Assembly (NCBI GenBank): GCA_964247055.1
Contig: OZ176051.1
Coordinates: forward strand, 10,788,001-10,852,000
Direction: 5' to 3'
Source: Paragordius varius
Taxonomy: Eukaryota; Nematomorpha
Length of the DNA stretch: 64,000 bases
This document shows positions 33,479 to 45,710 of the stretch, piece by piece (positions within the stretch are counted from its first letter, which is position 1; each line of letters opens with the position of its first letter). Position numbers and translations under genes: made by a program. Below the pieces are notes generated by a model. It had not been told where the DNA came from. It ran no database searches and was given only the letters and a program-made list of their open reading frames with translations.

Positions 33479-36400
33479 AAAATTCCATATAAAAAATATG
33501 ATTAATTTTTTTAATTTTTTAAACTTCATACATTCGGCCCATAAACAATTGGCTACAAGACTGGATCCTATCTCAAAATTAATCTTACAAAAATCAATCG
33601 AATTTAAAATATAGGCACTATATGAGGTTTTTCTCAAAGATCGGTAAAATCAATTTTTTAAAAAAAAATTGTGGGTGAAGTGAATAAAAAAGGAAACCCT
33701 TTAGGTGTTTTCTATGCTCATTTCAAAAGGGTCTTATTATAATTTAAATGAAAAAAACATCTGGTTTACCCTTGAGTTTCCTAAAACAAAAACATGCCTA
33801 AAACTGATATAACTATACCTATGGAAAAATTAATGGCACTTTTAGTAGAGTAACTTAATAAACGTATTTTAGATATCCAGTTTTAAATAAATCTATAATC
33901 CACATGTAGTATTGCAGAAAAAAAGCATATAAAAAAATACGAAAACTCTGAAACTGAACACATTAGAAAAACCATTCATGAAAACCTCAATTAAAAATAT
34001 AGGTTTAAGGTAATACCGGAAACTTTATCATAAAAGATCGCATAAAATTGGAAGAAATTTTCCTAGATTATTATGACAATCTAATTCACATTTAATGATA
34101 TTAAATAATAAATAGCTTAAAGTTTGAATAATACATTTTGTCTGATGATAAAATAATAATTAATTATTATACGAATATTTGACAATCACATAAGATACTT
34201 ATTTACTTTAAATTTTTGTGCCTTGCATAAGAAATGAGATTGTTAAAAAGTTCACCTCAAAAACTTGCCCAATAGTAATTTAATGCCCGAGATCTGCAAG
34301 AAATTTTAAAAAATACTAATTTTTGTCGAAGACTCAGGGCTTCTCCTCTTCTTTCATCGAATCAGAAAGAGTATTATGAAGTTTATTGATTGATTATTCG
34401 TAGAATTTGTTTCATTATAAATGTATCTAAAAAACTTAAATTTTTATACTGTATTGATCTATATCTTTAATTCCGTGTTTGATCCTCTGCTATCGATTGC
34501 AATAAAATTTATAAATATTTAAGGATGGTATTTAGCATCCTATGAGTATATACGTAGGGTTTCCTTAATTACATTTTTTTTATTCACTTAAAAATAAGTG
34601 TTTCCTTTGTTAATTTTTAAGAGTTTCCTCAGTTTTTTGTTCACTCCAAATTAAGGAATCTCTTAAAAAAGCTTAGGAAACAGTGTTTCCTAATTTTTAT
34701 TCACTCCATCCTGGGTTTTGAGCATGTTAATCTTAATCGACCCGATAAATTGTTTGGTACCTGCGATCAGGGGCGTAGCTAGAGGGTGGAAAAGGGGGCT
34801 GATGCATCGGGCGCCATAGTTGAGGGGGCGCTGGATTTTAAATTTTTTATTTTATTTCTAAAAAATAGATATTAAATAGTTATTATTTTTAATAGTACGT
34901 AAAAAAACACCCATTTATTAGTAGCCATGACCTTCAATCTTGATCGGAATTCTCCTATAGTTTTATCAATATTTATATCTAACCAACTGTAGCTATCCTT
35001 ATTCATTATATCCTTCACTTTCGCTTCAAGCGCCTATCTTTCTTAACCTAAGCCTGTTGATATCATTCATGTACCCTACCTTGAAATATTTGTAAATAGA
35101 GTTTACCTAATATTACGCCTTCAGAAAAAAATTAACCATATACTTAAAAAAATTCTGCACAAAAGAACCCGAAACTGCGCAAAGCACCCAATATATATTT
35201 TATTTGAAATCTTTATTCATAATATTTTCGTTTAGAATTATTCTTATGCTATATTTAAACAAATAAAGTTTATTTGACGCGTTTTCATCTATTGTATTTA
35301 ATTTATATTTGACCCAATGTGCGATAAAAATGCGCTTTTTGATTTTGGCTGATTTAAAAATTTTTTATTATATAAACCGCATATATCATTTCGATATTTA
35401 TCCTGATTTTAGTTATCGAATGATATATAGTTAATTAACGTTTATTTTTTGGTCCCCATTTTTGCCGCACAGTGTTATAAGATAAAATTCCAAAATAAAT
35501 GTTTTCCGTCCCAATTTAGGACACGGTATACCTTCTACATACATTATTCCGTGCTTTTTTATATTATTTCTCCAGTATTTCATAAACTCAGTAATAGATC
35601 TATACAGATATTATACACGCACATTGATTGTTCAGTACCTGTGTTAATTATAATTATCCTATAATATCTTTATTAGAGAACTTAAATAGATTTTATAAAA
35701 AACGGATCATTCTTTTACATAAACTGTCTCATTCTAATAATTATATATGATGTTTATGTGTTTATATTTATTGTCGGCTCGCCAAATTCATTGAGATCGT
35801 GTTTTTTACCACTGAACTAAAAAATAGGGGCGTAGTAAGGGGTAGAAGGATTGTACTCATGAACTGGATGCTATAAATTTAGGGGCCCCCGAATTAGATT
35901 TTTAAAATATATATTCAGGTAATGACTCTGCACTACCAGCAATCGCAAAAAGCTACGTCATCGTATCAGCCTAATTTTATAATTTTTTATATCGCTCACT
36001 ACAAAATTTGTTGTTTTATTGTAATTTAGATGTTGCTACTTAAAATTATTTTATCCAGGATCATAGTCTTGAGCCTCAAGTTGGATGGCCATTTCCCCTT
36101 CTCTAGTGCAAAATATAATTTAAAGATTTATAATGGTTTTAATATTAATTTACCCATAAACTGGAATTTAATTAACGCGTAAACATGGTTTTAAGCACTA
36201 TATTACTTACCATAAATGATTAAGTTTATCCTCTGTTCAATTGGGAAACCTGATATCAGAAATTAGATTTATTGATATAAAAACAGTCTCCAATTTTAAT
36301 CGTTTATCGATTTATATATATAATCTGTAAAAATTTTTAGCAAAATTATGATTGTTTTATAACTAGAATCATAAAGTCTTTATATGATTTATTTTTGAAA

Positions 36401-37540
36401 TTTGGACAAAATTGCAAAAAATCATTTTCATTGAATATTGTGTTGGTCATATTGGCGCGCAGACATAAATATTTTGATGAATCTTTTCAATTACAAATTG
36501 GTTATAAGAGTTGACAAGCTTAGTGATAAGTGTTTAATACGATATTATCTAATTTGATAAAACACCTTTAATATTTTATATAGAAACGAGAAAAACAATT
36601 AAAATTTTAGCATTAAGAATTTATTATATAATATTAGTTAGGGTTGACAAAATAATAGATAAAATGTTTCAAGAGCTTATAACACTTGAAATTAAGTGAG
36701 TGTGTACCAACCAATCTTAATTGATATATGATAATTATATTTAAAAATATTTATTTATATAATTTATTTTAATTTGTTAAGAGGGGCCTAAAATAGTATA
36801 ATTATGAAATTTATATATAATAAAATTATCTATCCTATAAATTTTATTACATGTCAATCATAAAATACATTATTATCTAATAAAAAATTTTTGACAATCC
36901 AATTAGGGCTAAAACTTATATTTTTTAGATTTTTTAAAATTAAAAATTTATTCCAAGTGAAAATTCAATCATACAACCATATTTTCAAATATTTTAAGTT
37001 AATTTTGAAATATAGTAAATAAATTTTAAACAGGTAAAAAATGTTGACAATTACTCTACTATCTTTCTACAAATTAGATATTGTTTTGTTTGTTGTATTT
37101 TTTTTTAATTTATAATCTTTAAACACATCCATTTCATAACAATTACTAATCTCTGTGTAAAAACATTATAATATAAATATATAAATTTTGTATAACTGAA
37201 AATCTCCTCTATATACAAAATAATAATAAACAATATTTCCCAAGCAATAGACAATATATAAACTTAATTAGTAAAAACATCATAATTTCACCCTATTATC
37301 AAATTATCATTCCTTAGAATATCATCTCTAATGAAATTTTTATATAATATTGATTTTCATTTTCAATAAAAAATATTTTTTGTGATTTTTAGCCACAATG
37401 TCTATTTAAGTTTCATGTTTTTAAGGAAGGAAATCATCCAACGTTTAAAAATACTTTAATAATAAAATCCACTTGTAAAAAATTCTTAACCATACACATA
37501 TTTTTAAGTATATATATACTAGTCCTGGTTTTATAATCTC

Positions 37541-37546
<6 letters not shown>
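33479..37546. other. intergenic stretch with solitary repeat ends and short tandem motifs
   Basis: A direct repeat of a GTTTCCT...TTCACT motif occurs three times in about 34560-34710. CAGGGGCGTAGCTAG at about 34767 and a related AGGGGCGTAGTAAGG at about 35827 look like single hAT-type ends in the same orientation, without partners. No coding exon was recognised. The region upstream of the homeobox gene (36000-37546) is extremely AT-rich. Confidence 0.4.

Positions 37547-37586
<40 letters not shown>
37547..37586. repeat. TA microsatellite upstream of the homeobox gene
   Basis: An uninterrupted TA run about 135 bp before the homeobox start codon, probably in or near the 5' leader or promoter. 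Confidence 0.9.
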
Positions 37587-37590
<4 letters not shown>

Positions 37591-37721
37591 GTCTCATTCT
37601 TCGTTATTTTCTTTTATTTTGTCACTTCAACCCCATCATCATTTTATATATCGATATAAAACAATATTGATGCTTTTTTTATCAATTCATTTTAAAAATC
37701 TCTCATATAAATTTCTTATAT

Positions 37722-40700
37722 ATGGCAACTAAAACGTTAGTATTGAACGCGACGCCAGCGCAAATTAATTTTGTCACCAAAATGTATAAGGATGATGACA
37801 CTCTTCTCAATGATGACAAATCATCTTATTCAATACCATCTTCAACTTTAAACATCAATAAAATTAATAATGCAAATCCTAAGAGTGGTATCATCAATAA
37901 TAATCCGAATTTAAATAAAAATAATTATAATTATGATATCGAAAATGATATTAATGAAACAACGTTGAGTTATAATAAAACCGGAAATAATATTCAAATT
38001 CCCCCCATAATATCAACAAGTGGTGCTACAAACATTTTCCATATTAATCGCAATCAAGTTAATAATTACAATGAATTTAACAGTGAAGAAAACTTTCAAT
38101 TAAACCAAAATGACCCCGGTTGTTTTCCTATCGCAAAACCATCACTTACAGCACAAATCGGTCCTTCAAATCTTGGGAAATGGGATGGAGAATGTAAGTC
38201 ATTTAACACACCCTCCTTGTCACCGAATTACAATAGTAATTGGCTCAACATTGCCAGTACAGCAGATAAATCATCCGAGGAAAAAATCGAAGTCGCCAAT
38301 TATGAATTTAATGCGGCATATAAGACATCGTACGCTAGCTCTCAATATTGGATCGATGATGCAAAAGATGCCAAAGTTGATCATTTTAGTATAAGGGAGA
38401 ATATCAATTTTGAAAAGAAGCCCATTATCACTATAAATGATGATGATAATGTTGATATAACACAATTATTGGGTCTCAAAACTGAAATGTCATTCTCTAA
38501 CCCAACCTTGAATAAAGCAGTTAAAAGTTATCCAAATAATAGTTACCATGTCTCTTATGAAACATCAAATTCTTTTCAGGTATCTCAAAATGTATTTGAC
38601 TCATCATCTATTATGCCAAATGATATTGGTCCATCATTTCCAATCACAAGTATGAATAAATTGCATACGTTAGAATATGGCTCCCCCTTTACGACAAATA
38701 GGAATCCTAAAATTCAAGAACATTCAAACATAATGAAGAAAAATATTATAAAACTGGAGACAATAGTCGATGATGACTCAAAAAGTTATTGTGACAATGA
38801 AAACAGTAATAACAATTAAATAATTATAGCTGTCCCGATATTTTTATTGTATACCTTTTAAACACCCTCTCGTTTTTAGACAAATTTGTTGGCGTCTGTT
38901 TATTTTTAATTAGTTTATAAATATGTTAAATTAGGTAACGACATTGAAAGTTATCTTTATAAATTATCTATAAACTTTGCAATTAAATTTTTAGACCCAA
39001 CGCCAAATAACAATGATAGGATGTTTGAAGAAAATCCAACGAATAATACAATATCGTCGATCTATTTTACCATGGAAACATTCAATTCACCCAACAATGA
39101 TTCGAATAATGACCCTTCTATAAACATTAATTTGAATCAAATTTATTTTGATCCTTATGGTCAGGGTACTAATAGGATAAATGATAATACCCCATCGGTG
39201 GCCGAAAGTGATAAAGACAAATATTTTGCCGATTATCCGCTATTTGCTCATAAGCGTAAACGAAGAATCCTTTTTACCCAAGCTCAAATCAATGAAATGG
39301 AGAAACGGTATAAACACCAAAAATATTTAACCCTAGCTGAACGTGAACAATTGGCAAAACTCATAAATCTCAGTCCGAGACAAGTTAAAATATGGTTCCA
39401 GGTACAGTTCATACCCTTTATTTGTTCCTTAGATATATTTAAGCAATCAGCCATTAGAGTTTTTCTCACATTTTAGAGGAACAATATATGGAATATATTA
39501 AGCAATAATACTTTGTTTGGTTTTGTGAATTGTAGCCCGTAATTTTTGGAGATCGTGTATTACAAATTTTGCATGTAAAAATTTTTTTATATGATCTAGA
39601 AGCCATATTTGCTCCGCAAATAAGTGTGTATGTCAACTTCAAATTTGACTTTGAGGTCGGGTTCTAATCGGTTATATTTTATGTTTTTTTATAGAATCAT
39701 CGCTATAAATGCAAACGAATGGTCAAAGATATGGATACCACGGGACCGTGTAACACAGAATCAACTCCCAAATGGCAAAAACAACCAAATTGCGATACAA
39801 CTACAGCGCTTCTTGAGTCTTGCAACGATTTAGACACATACGCTGATAAAGTTGAAGGGGAAAAGAATGCAAATAGAAATTTTACCAGTAATAACAATAA
39901 TATTGGTGATAATAAGACATATGATATTAATTGCAAGTCTTTGAGGAATGGTAATGATGATAAAAACAAGGTTACAAACTCCACCAATTTTCAACCCGTG
40001 TCCAACATATTGAGAAAAAATTCGGACTCAATTTCGAATGATAACAATTTTGCCCCTAATGTATGTGATAAAATCAATGGAATATTTGATAATAAGGAAT
40101 GTTTAAATGACATAAATGATACTACCAATGTATTTGACCAAGACGAAATTGATAATGTCAATAAAATTAATACACTCCCTTCAAATAACCCTTTTTCTAC
40201 AACTCAGAGCCATATTATTATTAATGATGATAAATCTTTTAAGGATACTACGCTATCAGAACAAGACATAAAACCAACAACCACGCGTGGTTTAACATAT
40301 TTCCCCGATTTTTCTTATGCACCTGTTAACGCTTCACCGATGACTCCCTATTTTCCTATCTTAAGGAATCATCCTAGTATGATAAATTTCAACAACTATC
40401 CGCCTTTGTTTGGACCACCTTCTGGTGCTAATTTTTATGCCCAGACAACCAATCCGTCAAATTTTTTATCGAGTTCCGACCACGTGACTGGGAAATATAG
40501 TTTATCTCCCACCACAAATAACTACAGCTCTAATTCTATTTCCAATAATCAAAATCATTATTTGGGCAGCTATGATCCCATGTTTTTGATGACAGGGAGG
40601 ACGCCATTAATGCACACCGGGCTTCCGTATGTGTACAATCAGAGCGGTGGCGTATTATTCAATGGCGTTGTAGGGGGAGATGAGCCTAAACCGACATTTA

Positions 40701-40771
40701 ACAATTGTTATCAAAACTATTACCCAACGGATGCAAATTTTTTTGGGAGGTATGATTGGCCCACGTATTAG
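37722..40771 (+). CDS. NK2-class homeodomain transcription factor (Nkx2.1/scarecrow-like)
   Basis: Exons 37722-38805, 38995-39401 and 39695-40771 join in phase (855 residues). The homeodomain lies at about residues 448-507: [20 protein letters not shown], then [20 protein letters not shown], then [18 protein letters not shown]. Tyr at homeodomain position 54 within NHRYK is the NK2-class hallmark. FTQAQ and YKCKR are closest to Nkx2.1/scarecrow among the NK2 proteins I know. An intron of 293 nt splits the homeodomain between Gln50 and Asn51. The flanks are long, Asn/Ser/Asp-rich and disordered. No TN (tinman) motif was recognised at the N-terminus. It is a sequence-specific nuclear regulator, probably of neural or pharyngeal development by family analogy. 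The exact NK2 subfamily is inferred; divergence in the recognition-helix flank is notable. Confidence 0.9.
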
Positions 40772-41874
40772 ATAATAACAAGTGCCAACAATCCTATTTT
40801 TCACTTACTGCGATTAATTATTTTTATGTTAAAATAAAAAGTTATGAGCAATTTTATACTACAAATATTTATTTATATTACTATATGAAATAATAAATTA
40901 TTATATCAAATATGGAAAAAATTAAATTTCATTATAATATATTAATACTTTAAGATGCGTTATAATAAAATGTTAACTCCATGTACAAAACCTCAAAATT
41001 CCAGTTAAAATTTTAGCGATAGCTTTTTTGAAAGGTGCAAGTTTTCGGTTTTTATTAAAAACTTAACTAATATCCAATCGTAGGGTGTCCATTTCTGTTT
41101 AAATGAATTTTTCTAAAAGCAAGTGATATATAATTTTTCTGGTTTTATTCTTTATTTTAATAGTTTACTTGAGTGTGTTTGATGCTTTAATTTATACAAT
41201 GTTGCAAAATTTGGCTTGCCTTAGTGTCGTACTATTACGCAAATAAATCTTTTTTAATAAGCGTATTTATGTGATGATAAAAAAAGTTCCCAAATAAACA
41301 ACTGCTGGGCGCATCATCCCCGTAAAAAATCCTTAGAATCTCTGCTTCAATACAAAAAAAAAAAAGAGGTTTGCTGGAGCCCCCTCCCAACGTGATTTCG
41401 TACGGTCCACTAACAATATATTTTAATGAGACATTATTGTTAACAGCCTTTTTAACTCCAGAAAGTATAACATAAAATTTATTAATATTTGAGTTTATTA
41501 GAATTGTGATCTTTTCAGGCCATAAATGTGGTCCACGTAAAATTTGTGTTGCATACCTAAGATCTAATATATTAAGTCTTTAAATCAATAAATTTATTAG
41601 GCTAAGCATTTTTATGATTTCCTCTCACCTTGGTTGTAAAGCGTGTAGTGGGATCGTAGAGTTCAAACCCGAAACTGCACAATCATTACAATTTAGCTCT
41701 GGGCTAAATTATATATATTATCTATATAATTTAAGGATCATTCTTATAAAACAATGAATTATATTCTTGAGCATGTTTAATTTTTATATGTTTTTTAATG
41801 ATGGCACTTACTATTTCCTTTTTCAATTTATATTATCCCAAAAGTTATAAATCGTATGACCCGTATTTAATTTT
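40772..41874. other. intergenic stretch after the homeobox gene
   Basis: An AATAAA-type poly(A) context occurs shortly after the stop (about 40830). The rest is AT-rich with no coding segment recognised. A tRNA-like patch near 41640-41690 was considered and rejected. Confidence 0.4.
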
Positions 41875-42405
41875 AACACTTGGATAAAACACATTCATTT
41901 CGGTCCTTCGATTCAGATTGGGGTAGTTAAATACCCCAGGCCGTTTTATAAATAAATACTTAAAAAATATGGAAGGAAAATAAACCACAAACCTTCGCAC
42001 TTAGCTAACATAAGCATAATGAAATAAAAAAATCATTTAAAAATACTAGATATTACTTATTTTATGGTGAAACCCCAAGGTAAAAATTTAGTCACCATGA
42101 AAAATTTAAAAATATACAAAATAAACCACTTTTTCTGTTTCTTTCAATATTAGATGTGATTTAAATAAAGTAGCTTTAAAATTATACAAAACCGATATTT
42201 TGCAAATATTCGTTGGCGCCGCAGTAGTTTGATATGGAATTTGTCCAATAAAATATATTTGGAATTTCGGCTTATTTATATTATTTTTATTAGGATGAAA
42301 GCATAAATTTGAATTGAGACCGTTTCTTTCGGGATTCTTTTAAAAATATTAAATTAAATATTGTTTGGGGTATTGAATTGCCCTAATTTGAATCAAGTTG
42401 TTGAG
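41875..42405. repeat. single MITE copy of the TGGGGTA/TACCCC family
   Basis: The left end is CGATTCAGATTGGGGTAGTT followed by AAATACCCCAGG. The right end is TTTGGGGTATTGAATTGCCC followed by TAATTTGAATC. The interior shares GATGAAAGCATAAATTTGAA and CGTTTCTTTC with the other copies. Its order of motifs corresponds to the left unit at 1960-2475. Confidence 0.75.
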
Positions 42406-44074
42406 CTATTATGAATATTTGAATAATATATAAATTATACATTTTTATACTATTTCCAACATAACTGCCAATCATAGCTAAAACAATTCTCCTACATTTC
42501 ATTTTATATATTATGGATAAAGACCTATGTACAGTAGCGTATGGCATAAAACATTATTAGTCCATAAATAAAAAACAACTAATTGTATATACATATATCC
42601 ATAATATCCTTTGGTTTTTTTAAAAAACATTTTTTTATTTTATGGACTAATATTGTTTTATGCCATTAGCTACTGTACGTTTTCAAATTATCTCTTTTGC
42701 AACCTTTTTTGTAAATGTAAGTGAGTATTAATAATATTTTATAAACTGTTACCAATCGACCATTTGTTAAAGAATTATTTTTTATTGTATTAACGACATA
42801 TCTTGGCAATATGTCGGATTTATAACATCTTTTATTATATATTTTTATATAACATACATATAAAAACCTATTTTTTTCTCAAAATTAACTATCATTAAAA
42901 AATTTGTTATTATATATTTAAATTAAAAATTTCGTTTAAAATATTTTTAACATTATTAAAGATTATTTATTGTTGTTTCCACCAATAGCTAGAGCCAGTG
43001 AGTCTATTCTTGAACTTTCCTTTCCTAATAATATAAAAAAACTTGTATAAATCAATTATACTAATAATATATTTACGTGAAAATTATCATTTATTTTAAT
43101 ACCATCATTGTCCGCATTTACATCCTTAATCCTTCGTGTTTTAATCCCATCCATTGTTTAAAATATATTATTTTTCTAAAGATATCCTACCATTTATTAA
43201 TAAACCATAAATTTTTAAATTTATACATTATCAATAACACTAAAAACAAATTTAAGTTCTTAAAGAGGCACATTTATTTCTCAGCTTTTTCTTGTATACT
43301 TGACCTTTGAAAAGTTTGGTATTGCTGTTTGAAGATCATTGGTTCTATTTATATCACATAGGCTATGGCATGGCTTTATGACAAATATTATATAAAATTA
43401 ATAAGTGATATACCCTCTAATGTATATGACTTTTTTATTATTACTTGAACTCGGCTTAAAACGCTAAAATATATTATTGGATAAAACTTTCTTGAAAAAA
43501 AAAAACGATTTATAGGTTTTAAACCAAAAGCCTAATATGCTTAAAAAAATATTAAAATAATCATGTATTAATTTAAAAAAAATTGGTTGGAATAAAACAA
43601 ATTTTTCCTATATTTAAACATTAATTTTTTTATATAATTTTGGACAAATTTTTTTTATACCACACGCCATTGCAAAAACCAATTTTTAAAATGTAACCTC
43701 AAGCCCTTGTTTTTAAATCTATTTTTTAACATTAGTGTGCACGAATGAGAGTCAATAATTTATTCAAGAGAGGGTTTGATATCACATGCCAAAATTTTTA
43801 TGTGTTTAATTGTTAATTTTTATTAAGTTCAATAAAATTCCGTGAATAAATAATCAAATTATGCTTATGTAAAATGATAAATTGAAATTTATATAATAAA
43901 AAGGGGCTTTGTGATTTGTTCCCGGAAAACCGGTAGACCCATTCATAAAAAACGGTTTGAAAACAGAAGTCCACAAAAATCGTGACTTTGAGACAATTTT
44001 CCGAACGTGTCAAACCATTCGATTTCAAATTAATTTTTATATATTTTTTGATTGCGCCAAGCATGTCGGATCGG

Positions 44075-45710
44075 TTAATTTAGGCCCTCTTTTTACCCCC
44101 CCTCCCGCCCCCGTAAAATGCCATTTTAAAAAAATAAGTCCAAAAAAATATAATTTTGAATTTATTTTTCGCTTAAGGTATGAGACCGTAAAAATTCTAT
44201 AAGGACCAGGTATTTTCTGTTAAAAGGCAAAAATTTTAGTCGTGCGTTTTTTATATTGGCTGCTGGGTAAGATGCCCGCTAAAAACTGCCCCGTAGTATC
44301 ATAGTGTGCCTTTGGGGGTAAAATTCAGAAAACCTATCAGGCCATATCAGTTCAATAGTAAAATATTATCCGTAACAAAGCAAAAATTTAGGTCGTGCGG
44401 TTTTTGAAATTAGCTGTTAATTAGTCTCTTCACGCCCTGTAAAATTGGCCACCATAGAATGATTTTTCAGTTTTGCGTCAATTTTTTCAAAAACTAATGA
44501 GAGCATATGGAATCAATCATGATTCCAGGTATTCTGAGTAGAAATGCAAAAATTTAATCACGCGCTTTTTTTGAATCAGCGTGTGGGTAGGGAGCTCCCA
44601 CCTAAAAATGCGCCACCATATCAAAATTGCGTTGTTTAGGAGTTAATTTTCAGAAAATTTATCAGGCCATATAAGTTTAATAAGGGCCTGAAATATTACC
44701 CAGAAAAAGGCAAGAATTTAAGTCTTTTTTAAAATAGCCGTTAATTAGGTCCTTTACGCCATAAAAATGCGCTATCATTGAACTATTATTTAGTTCGAAG
44801 CCATTTTTTTGAAAACTATTAAGAACATATTGAATGAGGATGATTCCGGGTATTTTCCTATAAAAGGAAAAAATTCTTCGATCGTCTTTTTTGTATTGGC
44901 CTCTAGGTAGGGGGCTATCCGCCTACAACTGCGCCACATATCGAGAGAGCGTGACTTTGGAAGCAAATTTTACAAAACTTATCAGGCCATATAAGATTAA
45001 TAAGGGCTTACAATATTACCCGTAAAAAGGCAAAAATTTAAGTAAGGATCATATGGAATCAAACATGATTTAAGATATTACCCGAGCAAAAATTTTAATC
45101 GAGCATTTTTTTGTTTCGCCCCTGGTTAGGGGGCTACCAGCGTAAAACTGCTTGATCATATTGATTCAGCATGCCTTTGGAGCCAAATTTCATAAAACCT
45201 TTGAGACTAATAGGAACATATGGAATCTATGATAATTCCAGATATTCCCCATATAAAGAAATTTTGCCCGCTTTTTTATATCTGTCCCTAGGTAAGGTAG
45301 CCTCCAAAAACTGCACCAATATATAGAAGTTGCGTTGTTTTGGAGCTAATTTACAGAAAATTATTGCCATATGAGCTCATTAAAAGCTTGAAATATTACC
45401 CGTAACCAGGTAAAAATTAAGGTTATTAGCCGTTAAATAGGGGCCTTTATGCCCTAAAACTACGCCATCATAAGGATTTATTAGTGTTGAGGTATTTTTT
45501 CGAATAACTGAGACGATGGTATTAAAGATGATTCCAAATATTTGCCCTATAAAGGCAAAGAATTTAACTCAGCGCTTTTTCCATGTAGGTCTATGGGTAG
45601 GGCTACCGGTTTAAAATTATGCCATACAAGGCGTGGTTTTGGATAATTTTCACAGTTAAGAAGCCATACGAGTTCAGGTGAACGCATTTCTTAATACCGT
45701 TCTTTCCTTT
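44075..45710. repeat. decayed dimeric tandem repeat (about 330-bp period)
   Basis: Two alternating sub-units of roughly 165 bp recur about five times. One contains GGTAGGG-GCT, CTGCGCCACCATATC, TTTGGAGC-AATTTTCAGAA, then ATCAGGCCATATAAGTT and AATATTACCCGTAAAAAGGC. The other contains TTAGCCGTTAATTAGG, ACGCC-TAAAA-TGCGCCATCAT, then AACATATGGAATCAATGATG and ATTCC-GGTATTTTCC-TAAA. Copies are strongly diverged, with local deletions. Relatives occur at 60800-61600. It is satellite-like and non-coding. Confidence 0.75.

Noticed and set aside
34767-35850. A hAT element delimited by the two GGGGCGTAG ends
   Set aside because: The two ends are in the same orientation, so they cannot be the two termini of one element.
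41640-41690. tRNA-like A and B box resemblance
   Set aside because: No acceptor stem or anticodon arm could be folded; the B-box match is partial.
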